From Sabethes cyaneus (taxonomy: Eukaryota; Arthropoda; Insecta; Diptera; Culicidae): a stretch of 64,000 bases of DNA. Below are positions 55,636 to 64,000 of this stretch, one piece after another. A program made the translations under genes and the position numbers. The stretch is taken from contig NC_071355.1 in the NCBI RefSeq assembly GCF_943734655.1, forward strand, positions 200,960,939-201,024,938, read 5' to 3'. Positions within the stretch are counted from its first letter, which is position 1; each line of letters opens with the position of its first letter. A model generated the notes under the pieces. It had not been told where the DNA came from and ran no database searches. It saw only the letters and a list, made by a program, of their open reading frames with translations.

Positions 55636-57265
55636 CTAGCTGACCCGACAAACTTCGTATTGCCACAAATTAACCTGTGTTGTACATAATCATGAATCTC
55701 GGATGATCTTTGTCACAATCTCGAGTTTTGCAAGCCCCCCAGTGGACGGCGCTTCCGACGGCGGGTCACCGGCAACACTCGCGACCGTCTCGTCCTGAAT
55801 GATCTAGTGTTACTATAGATAGTTTTTGTGGTCTTGTATTGACTAATGTTTTATGGAAGAGTCTCGAATTTCTCGAGTTCGATTAGTTTTTGAGTTTCGC
55901 AAAAATTTCTGTTTTATTTGTATGAAAGTCCATCCCCCTACCACAGGGGTGAGAGGTCTCTAACTATCGTAAAATAAATTCAAGACTCCAAAATCTCCCG
56001 CATGCCAAATTTGATTCCATTTGCTTGATTAGTTGTCAAGTTATAAGGAAATTTGAATTTCATTTGTATGGGAGCTCCCCTTTTAAAAAGGTAAGGGGTC
56101 CTAATTCATCATAGAAAAAATGGTTGCCTCCAAAAACACCCACATGCCAAATATGGTTCCATTGGCTTAATTAGTTCTCGAGTTATGAGGAAATTTGAAT
56201 TTCATTTGTATAGGAGCCCCCCCTCCTAAAGTGAGTAGGGGTCCCAATTCATCATAGAAAAAATTTTTGTCTCCAAAAACACCCACGTGCCAAATTTGGT
56301 TCCATTTGCTTGATTAGTTCTCGAGTTATGAGGAAATTTGTATTTCGTTTGTATAGGAGCCCCCCCTCTTAAAGTGGGGAGGGGTTCTAATTCACCATAG
56401 AAAACATTCATGCCCTAGAAAACTTTCACATGCCAAATTTGGTTCCATTCGCTTGATTAATTCTCGAGTTATGAGGAAATTTGCATTTCATTTGTATAGG
56501 AGCCCCCCTTCCTAAAGTGGGGAGGGGTCCCAATTCATCATAGAAAAAAATTTTGTCTCCAAAAACACCCACGTGCCAAATTTTGTTCCATTTGCTTGAT
56601 TAGTTCTCGAGTTATGAGGAAATTTGTATTTCGTTTGTATAGGAGCCCCCCCTCTTAAAGTGGGGAGGGGTTCTAATTCACCATAGAAAATATTCTTGCC
56701 CTCGAAAACTTTCACATGCCAAATTTTGTTCCATTTGCTTGATAAGTTCTTCAGTTATGAGGAAATTTGTATTTCATGTGTATAGGATCCCCCCTCCTAA
56801 AACGGGGAGGGGTCCCAATTCATCATAGAAAAAATTTTTGTCTCCAAAAACACCCACATGCCAAATTTGGTTCCATTTGCTTGATTAGTTCTCGAGTTAT
56901 GAGGAAATTTGTATGGAAGCCCCCCCCCCCCTTTTAAAGAGGAGAGGAGTTATAATTCCCCATATAAAGAGGGGAGGGGTCTCAATTTACCATAGAATAA
57001 ATTCTTGTCACCGAAAACACCCACATGCCAAATTTTGTTCTATTTGCTTGATTAGTTGTCGAGTTATGCAGAAATTTGTGTTTCATTTGTATGGGAGCCC
57101 CCCCCTCTTAGTGGGGGGAGGGGTTTCTAACCATCACTAAAACCTTTCCTGGTCCCAAAAAACCTCTACATGCATTTTTTCATGCCGATAGGTTCAGTAG
57201 TTTTCGATTCTATAAGGAACATACAGACAGACAGACAGACAGAAATCCTTCTTTATAGGTATAGA
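55636..57265 (-). mobile_element. Non-autonomous Helitron with ~9-unit tandem array
   Basis: On the minus strand it starts A|TCTATACCTATAAAGAAGG at 57265 and ends in GGGTCAGCTAG|T at 55636: 5' TC, 3' CTAG and an A/T insertion point, the Helitron signature. After a GACA microsatellite (57226-57242) and GAATCGAAAACTACTGAACC come about nine units of ~140-146 bases, then the GC-rich tail (55740-55790) shared with 21.3 and 14.9 kb. Units near 56226-56411 and 56512-56715 are nearly identical 286 bases apart, a two-unit higher-order repeat. It has no coding capacity. Confidence 0.8.
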
Positions 57266-57269
57266 TTCT

Positions 57270-57965
57270 ATTTGCCGGTCCGGTAGACAACATCAACAAT
57301 CCAGATGTCGTTGGCTAAGCTGCGTGATTCTCTCGGCCTGCTTCGTCTTCGTTTACCTTGCGAAGTGCGTTGACATCCAGCCGAGTGCTTCTCTTCAGAT
57401 GGCATTCACTTCTTTCCTGAAGATGTATCTGATCCTCCTGCCATATATACGTTCTCGAATTTCTGTTGCTTTCGGCCGTTGATTACATCGGTGATGTAGT
57501 CGCTCGCCGGGTCAGGCAGTTGTCAGGTCAGCAGACACGAATGTTTCGCAGGCGTGCAGCAGTACGGATTTAACGTTCGAGTATAAAGTTCGGAGTTTCT
57601 TATGTAGAGTGATCTGGTTTGAGCACCAAATGTTTTGCAGACCGGCAAAGGCACCCCTGCTATATCTGATCCGTGTGCTTATAGCAGTCTTGGTAGCACC
57701 ATCAGGCGTTGTCTGGCTACCAAGATATTGAAAGGCTTCCGTCTGCCCAATCTGTTGTCACACTACTGTGAAGTTGGTGGAATTGTTAGTGTTCACTACC
57801 ATAGATTTAGTTTTTGCTACATTAACTGTGAGACCCGCTACCTGGGAGTTTTTGGAAAGTCACCAACTTGTTCTACATATTAATTCGGCGTTGTGTGAGC
57901 AAGACAATGTTGTTGGCTAGGCCGAGATTATTTAGCTGCTTCATCGTTAGATCCTAGATATGGTT
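57270..57965 (-). pseudogene. RTE-type RT/C-terminal fragment (second RTE family)
   Basis: The minus strand, with many stops and shifts, reads NNIVLLTQRR (decayed ADD-VLL motif), VNTNNSTNFTV, a degraded QTEAFQYLGSQTTPDG, FAGLQNIW, ITLHKKLR, VKSVLLHACETFVSADL, TEIRERIY and RKEVN. These are landmarks from the RT palm to the C-terminus of RTE elements, recognised from family wording and different from the 24-kb family. No catalytic aspartate pair remains. Confidence 0.65.
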
Positions 57966-58059
57966 TACTGTCAATAACTGCAACTAGTGTCTTTCGTATA
58001 AAAACTGAAAGCCGACTTTCGTTACGGAGCAGTATCACGATGAACACTTGAATGGCGCA

Positions 58060-59207
58060 GGGACCCCGGGACTCATAGCGGCGGTGGGGTAAGCAATTTC
58101 GGTGGTGTAACAAACGTGGTAGAAGTGCCAGCCCCAACGATCGGTGAAGTTGAGGAGGCCATCAAACAAAAACAGTCAATTGGTTAAGAAGGATGGCGTC
58201 GGAGCGGAGCATAGTAAGAAGGCTCGGGAAAGCTGACCACTTGTCTGTACTGGCTGAATGTAAGAATTTGGAATACTGATCAGCTACCAGGGAAGTGGAA
58301 GGATTGGGTTATTTGCCTCTGATCTACAAGAATGGTGACAACCTGAACCGTGAAAACTATTGCGCGATCATCGTTCTCATTGTCGCTTGCAAAGTGAACC
58401 TATTGTTCATTGACTTCAAAGCTGCATATTATACCATCGACCGCAAAAAGCTATGGAAAATCATGGACGAGATCCCGGTTAGCTAAACAGACTGATTGAG
58501 GTTATGATGAATGATTCTGTGCTGCGTGCACATTTCGAATAGAACGTCGACTTCATTGGAATCTCACAGAGGGCTTCATCATGGCGATGGCCTCTCATAC
58601 CTGTTGTTTGAAATGGCGCTACAGGGTGTTATGAACCGAGCGGATATCCACTCGCGGGATACGATATTCACCAAATCTAGTCAATTCGTCTGCTTTACCG
58701 ATGATATGTGTATTATCGACAGTACATCTGTGGCGATGGCTGAACAATGAACTAGACCAAAGCGTGAAGCAAAAACGATTAAGTTAAAGGTAACAAAGTA
58801 CATGCCGGCCGGCGGAACCGAGGGCGATGGACGCCGCTTGGACAGTATTACAACGATCGACGGCGGGAAATTAGTTCAAGGTAGTTGACGAATTTGTCTA
58901 CGTTGACCCACTGGTGACAACAGACAATGACAGCAGCCATGAGATTCGCAGGCGTATTACTAGTGGAAGCCGTGCTTACTACAGATTTCACAGGCAACTG
59001 CCAGGCAAACTCCTGTAAAAATGTATGCTATACAAGACGGTCAGGGAGTCCTCTACGTGTACAATGATCGAGGAAGACCTGCAAATGCTCGAAATTTATG
59101 AGAGACAAGTGCTAAGAACGACATACTGAGTGTAAAACACAGTATGGAGGCGGAGTATATAGCATAAACTCGCACAGCTCTAGGGCGCACACAGTATTCA
59201 AAAGGTA
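58060..59207 (+). pseudogene. RTE-like RT, degenerate plus-strand copy, left part
   Basis: The plus strand reads EVPAPTIGEVEEAIKQ (about 58115), LPGKWKDWVICLIYKNGD (58285), LFIDFKAAYYTIDRKKLWKI (58410) and SLESHRGLHHGDGLSYLLFE (58555). Catalytic-motif relic VCFTDDMCIID (58690) and KPCLLQI-type decay follow. It matches the 24-kb element, with FTDD instead of FADD. Stops and shifts are frequent. At 59207 it is interrupted by the TIR element. Confidence 0.75.
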
Positions 59208-60501
59208 CCGCCATCCGGGGTGAGATTGTGCCACGGGGGTGAGATTGTGCCAAAAACCAAAAATGTTAATTTGTGAGAATTTATTATATCTATAAAAACT
59301 GGTGACCTAAATTCAAAATGATGATGAACATAACATATTTACTCATAACTTAGAGTGGAACACAGATAATATTAGCACACTATTTAGCCTAAACAGGGTT
59401 TCAAAGTTCGCGATCAAAAATACTCGGAAATAACGCTTGTAAACAATGTCCCGCATAAACCAACCCAAACAAGAAATCCCATCAACTTGCTATTTTAAAG
59501 GTATACAAACTAATCATTTACAATGTTTTGAATGGTTATTATGCGTTGGATAAGTTTTGATTACGAAAATAATATTTTTCGAAACTTTGTACTTTTCGAG
59601 CTTCACGGGGGTGAGATTGTGCCAAGCCATAATGATCGATCCAATTTGTGAATTTCACATACACAACAAAAATACGTCAGTATACATCTGTACACTAACA
59701 TTCTTTACTACTGAGCACAATATTTTGACAGATTAGATTGCATCCATTTTGGAGCAAATAGCATCAGAGGTCTGGTAAATAATTTAAACTAATTTTTACT
59801 TTTGCTTTGGAATTTCAGATGCTTTGAATAAACACTCTAATATAAGACGAATATATTATACCGTGTAAAAACTGCCAGTTTTAAGGATGGGGGAGGGGGG
59901 TGGCATAGGCCACATGTTCTGCGGCCGCGGGTTCTCGAACGAAGTAGTGGTTACTTTTGTTAAATGATCAAATAGGTATGCCCCCTTAGGATACACCCCT
60001 TTATATATCTCCCCCGTGTTAACCCTAGAAACGCTACTGGCAATATAAATGCTGTCCATTGAGTACGGACTCATTTTTAGTTATTTCAGACCTCCCCGGG
60101 TTATTTTCGTTCATACTTTTTGTATGATGCGTTGGTTTTGGCCGACCCCCTGCCCCTAATAATCCACTTAGTTCATGGACGGCCCAATATGAACTACTTC
60201 ATACTGATATTTATGTGTATTGTTTATAAACATGCCAATGTTCACTGTTTAGGTTTTTAGCTCAACTTTATGTTTTTGGCACAATGTCACCCCCTAGAAG
60301 GGGTGAGATTGTGCCAAAGTTCATGCACTTCCAGTAAAATTAGGTTTCATTGTAACTAAACCATCTCTACGGTAGTTGTTTATTGAACAATTTAGTATAT
60401 ATTGAAAGGTTTGAAATCAACTTAGTTCCTAAATTGCGTGTATACTGAGCTAAAGAACAAAAACATGTGCTTTTTTGGCACAATCTCGCCCCGGATGACG
60501 G
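59208..60501. mobile_element. 1.29-kb TIR element with repeated GGGGTGAGATTGTGCCA motif
   Basis: Ends CCGCCATCCGGGG + TGAGATTGTGCCA and, inversely, CCGTCATCCGGGG + CGAGATTGTGCCA: 26-base inverted repeats with two mismatches. TA lies at 59206-59207 and 60502-60503. The inner half of the terminal repeat recurs internally at about 59236, 59606 and, as a palindrome, 60276-60318. It contains no transposase. A relic of its palindrome is at 34014-34056. Confidence 0.8.
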
Positions 60502-61285
60502 TAACTAAAGCTGCATGGATACGGTGAGGTGTTTTATTGCCGGAAGCCGTGCTAATCACGGAATCAACAGAACCTTAGCGTCTGGATGGCTCCATTCCGT
60601 ACTAATTGTATCATGTACAAACGCTAATAAAAGCTGGCAGTTCTTTACAGCCAGCACAGACCATTTGGTGTGGTATGCGGAAACGGTATTCTTCACGAGC
60701 TGGCGCAACTCTACAGCAACCATACTATACAGAAAGTCGCTAACACTGAGAGGGTATAATGAGCAGGAGATGTTCTGAGAATGCCGGATAACAACCCCGC
60801 GAAGTACTTGGAGTACTTCCTGAATCCGGTCAGCGCCAGGCGCAGCGAGACAGGTGATTAGACCAAGTGGAGCTTGATCCTGGAATTGTGGAATATTTCA
60901 AAAAATTGAGACAAGTAGCCGTGGACCGAGTATGCTGGCGCAATATTGTAATGCAGGTCAAAGTCTAACAGACAATTCACCAGGATTGGGACGAACCAAC
61001 CAACGGTTCAAAAGCCCCATCAAATAGTAAATAAATAAATTCACCAGGATAAAAAAGCAAATAGTACAACGACAATGGCGTCACCGTCGTTACTAAAAAA
61101 TGAAATCCTGCCAACAGCTCGGAGCAAAGGCCAGTTGAGGAATATTGATCGTATGTGAAAATTGAAGGAGAACTGCAAGCGATGAAAAGCAGTTCAAGCA
61201 TGAATGGAATTTGGCTGCCAATAATGTGGGAAAGCAGCTAATGCGAAAGATGGTGGACTATGCTCAGTGAAGAGTTGGGCTTACT
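60502..61285 (+). pseudogene. RTE-like C-terminal region, degenerate plus-strand copy, right part
   Basis: After the insertion, pieces such as GSRANHGINRTLAS (about 60540; compare GSRAYYGLHKQL at 24 kb), HELAQLYSNHTIQKVA (60697) and RMPDNNPAKYLEYFLNPV (60780) are in the order of the 24-kb element, but in three frames. Part of it repeats a region already present before the insertion, so a local rearrangement occurred. Near 61280 CTTACTTACTTACTTAG begins the opposite-strand copy. Confidence 0.6.
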
Positions 61286-62240
61286 TACTTACTTACTTAG
61301 TTGGCTTTACGTTTTATGACAAGGTCGCCAGACCTTGCTCCACCTAGTATTGCCACCACGCTCGCTATGTCCGTCTTCGTCTTGATCCGTTGGGATTCGA
61401 TGCAAAAACCATTTTTGCAAGATATTTACCCGGTGTAGTATCCGGAAGTGTCAGTCACTTTCAACCGAACGCTTCGGAGCACAAAACAAGAACATCCATT
61501 AAAGTCTACGTTCGTCTAAAAACAGACCCTTTGTTTATGTGCATAATATATCATGCCCCAGTATGCGTAAGTGCCATATGAACCATAAAGATTTTTTGAC
61601 ATTAGTTGTGGCCCTCGCTGAAGCTGTTTTCAGTAGGAATAATATCAACAACATCAAATTCCAAACCCCCGGATCCTCTCCTTCACTCTTTGCTCCCCTC
61701 TCACGACGAGCTACATAATCGAGCCCCAGCTAATGTCATTCTCGTTAGTGACGAAACCGCAAATTACTTCATTGAACGATTTATGATTTCTCTCTCTGTC
61801 TCTTATCGTTCGTATGACGAATTCTCGCAACACATGCAAAGGAATTTCAGTACACTGAAGCAAATAATTTAGTTTCATTAGATTTATTTGCATGCTGATT
61901 CATATAACTCAGCACGTTCCCTACACCCGGCATTCTAGCAACATGTCCTACCCAACGGATGTCCAGCTTTAAATATTTTCTGAGTACTGAGTTCGCCATA
62001 GAGACGTGCGAGCTTGTGGTTCATTCTTCGCCTCCATACACCGTTCTCTTGCACGCCGCCAAAGATGATTCTTTGCACCCGCCGTTCGAAAACTCCAAAT
62101 GCTCGCAGGTCCTCTTCTACCAGTGTCCACGTTTCATGTCCGTAAAGGACAACTGGTCTAATTAGTGTTTTGTACGTGTGTGCACTTTGTACGGAGGATC
62201 CGACCTGGTGGCGCTTCTTCTCCTGGAAGAGTCAGGTTTG
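61280..62240 (-). pseudogene. RTE-like 3' fragment, split by ~480-base insertion
   Basis: The minus strand starts its 3' end at 61280 with TAAGTAAGTAAGTAAG. 61290-61445 matches the VFASNPVG to WLDQVERDL part of the 24-kb copy. 61928-62200 matches the ERRVLRTIFGGV, WRRRMNHELAQLYG and LIRPVVLYGHETW part. The intervening ~480 bases (about 61448-61928) have no counterpart in the other copies and are an unidentified insertion. Confidence 0.7.
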
Positions 62241-62293
62241 CTGCCTCCGCTTCTATTTGTATCGCTCCATGTTCTGACGGATGGCTCTATGTA

Positions 62294-63449
62294 AAGTGTG
62301 TCCCACATTAAATTGCATCATGGAAAAACGCTTCAGAAAATTACCTATTTGACCAAAACCGTACAGGTTCTGTACATCATCTGGCTGCACCTTTCTCTGC
62401 ACGAAAACCCACGTTTTCTTCATGTCTTCCTCTGAATTATCCTCCTTGGAATGCTTCCGTAGTGCCTGCTTCATAATAGGCCAGTATTTTTCGATGGGCC
62501 TTAGTTCGGGTGCGTTGGGGGACTCATGTCCTTGGGTACGTGACCTCGTTGGCTTCATACCACTCCATGACATCCCTTAAATAGTGGCACGAGGCTAGAT
62601 CCGGCCGGAAGATCGAAGGGCCCTCGTGTCGTTCCAACAGAGGAGGCAAACGTTTGAGTAGACACACCCGGTAATCACGAACGGCGCACTCCATTTGCCA
62701 AATGAGCAGTTCGCTTGCCAAACCATGCCTTTTTGGCAAACTTTGAAAGTTTCTGCTTGCTTGCTTCCTCTGCAGCATCAAACTTGTGATGGACGCTGAA
62801 GAACAGTAGCCCCGAAAGTTGCCGGAAGTCCCCTTTGTCGTAAGTCTCATCATCTATGATAAGACAATGATAAGGCTTCGTCTGCATCTGGATGTAGTTT
62901 CCGGACCCGTGAATTTCCCCCTGTATTTTGCCGTTCGTCACAATTTGTAGTCTTCTGCACTTTGTACGTATGCAATCCGTCCCGCAATCCTTGGCTCTCT
63001 GGACGAAAGACTTGGACAGATTCAACTTTTTGGTCACAACCCTGACTGAAGCATTGGGATTCCGCTTAAACGCTTTCACGGCACGCTTGTGATCCGGATC
63101 AGTAATAGAACATCCATTCTGACCGCATTTCTCCTTCCGTTCGATGCTCAGAGTTTCGTAGTAACGTGTAATCACACGACTCACCGTTGACTGTAAGATT
63201 CCGAGTTGTTTTCGGATGTCCCGATGAAAGAGTTAAGGATTTTCCAAGGTGCTTACGCAGAATCAATTCGCGACGCTGCTTTTCGGGTGACACCATTTTT
63301 TCCAATTTTCGACAAATTGGCAGCGATAAAGATACATGTAAACAATACACTCTAAACTACTTCTTCCCAAATTTTTTCAAGAGAAAATACCCAACTGGTA
63401 ATTTTGTACAGATATTTTTCCGTGATGCAATTTAATGTGAGACACCCTT
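62294..63449 (-). pseudogene. Tc1/mariner DD37E element, copy C, with terminal repeats
   Basis: Inverted ends AAGTGTGTCCCACATTAAAT/AAGGGTGTCTCACATTAAAT continue as TGCATCAYGGAAAAA. TA flanks both (62292-62293, 63450-63451). The minus-strand transposase starts MVSPEKQRRELILRKHLGK at 63296, then, across shifts, KLNLSKSFVQRAKDC (DNA-binding part) and CLIIDDETYDKGDFRQL (first Asp). FRPDLASCHYLRDVMEWY (second Asp) and APELRPIEKYWPIMKQ (Glu) complete the triad. Allowing one missing base, 37 residues separate the second Asp from Glu. All three catalytic residues survive, but several frameshifts inactivate it. It lies at the end of an RTE fragment. Confidence 0.85.
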
Positions 63450-63451
63450 TA

Positions 63452-64000
63452 TAACAAAGCTAAAACAAAAAAATTGTGATACCCTAATAGGTATTTTCAC
63501 GGTCACTCTAATAGTGTAAAAAGATCCACTAACCCAAAATGAAGAAACGCAATTTTTTTACACCGTCATTGAATAATACCCAGTATTTCTGCATTTTTAT
63601 TCTACAAACAATACTGATTGAAATAAATAGTTGCAATTGATTTTCTTTTCAAATATTGACTTAGACTCGTAGTTGTAAGGTTAATCTTAGAAAGGACGAT
63701 AGAGACATATCTATTTATTCTTAAGTCTAGTATAGTATACCCCCTTCCCCTACTAATTTTGTAATGATACGACGATAGGAAGTGAATTAAAAACGATCAT
63801 ACATATAAGTATACGATTTCCAAACTTTATGTACCTTTTACTCGGAAACTATTCAACGTATCGGAATAAAATTCTTTTTGTTTCGTTGGTAGAAGTTTGG
63901 AAAGACTTTTATAACTCTTGTAAAACTTTGTAAACAAAATACAGTTTGAGAGAAAAGAAAAAGTAGTCTAAATTTTATTTTTTCGACTATCTTTTTTTAT
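63452..64000. other. No recognisable gene
   Basis: 63460-63540 resembles the 34.5/35.3-kb repeat (TAGGTATTTTCACGGTCACTC, AATAGTG, AAAGAT). The rest is AT-rich. Confidence 0.4.

Noticed and set aside
56226..56715. Two nearly identical 61-67-codon minus frames
   Set aside because: They reflect the higher-order repeat of the Helitron array, not a duplicated gene.

Overview
The window looks like repeat-dense chromosomal DNA from a culicine mosquito (Aedes or Culex type). The evidence is the transposon mix: Tc1/mariner transposases of the DD37E (ITmD37E) type, an intact R1-clade retrotransposon, LOA/Lian-like, RTE-like and CR1-like retrotransposon pieces, Helitron relics with tandem arrays, and many MITEs, several with perfect target-site duplications. 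The species is not proven. I see no rRNA, functional tRNA, CRISPR array or viral gene.

Only two genes look like host genes. Both are intronless, intact, on the minus strand and encode 372-residue UBE2Q-type ubiquitin-conjugating enzymes (37134-38252 and 51012-52130). They are paralogues. Homology continues upstream into a conserved block with a TATA-like element about 160 and 115 bases before the start codons, and downstream past the stop codons. This suggests a retrogene that was later duplicated in tandem with its promoter and then spread apart by transposons.

Layout: 1-1398 is a LOA-like RT/RNase H frame running off the left edge. 1.4-7.5 kb has no recognisable gene and one candidate regulatory block near 4.1 kb. 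7.5-9.1 kb is a large inverted repeat. 10-13.5 kb holds two copies of an undescribed repeat and a Helitron-array fragment. 14-15 kb holds Helitron pieces. 15.6-17.8 kb is unique DNA. 17.9-20.1 kb holds two broken DD37E transposases, and 20.4-21.4 kb a non-autonomous Helitron. 22-24.9 kb holds a minisatellite, a foldback, a SINE and an RTE-like element. 25-28 kb is mostly unique. 28-32.5 kb holds RTE, CR1 and two 1-kb repeats. 32.6-36.3 kb holds MITEs and SINEs. 36.9-38.5 kb is the first E2 gene. 41.6-46.9 kb is the complete R1 element, with a candidate target duplication, gag, pol and poly(A). 47-50.5 kb holds minisatellites and nested MITEs. 51-52.3 kb is the second E2 gene. 53-57.3 kb holds nested MITEs and a minus-strand Helitron. 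57.3-63.5 kb holds broken RTE elements split by a 1.3-kb terminal-inverted-repeat element, and a third DD37E mariner.

Most short open frames in the window are chance frames inside these repeats or antisense shadows. The items most worth follow-up are the E2Q pair with its conserved promoter, the non-AUG start of the R1 ORF2, the 550-base-arm hairpin, and the element carrying repeated GGGGTGAGATTGTGCCA motifs.
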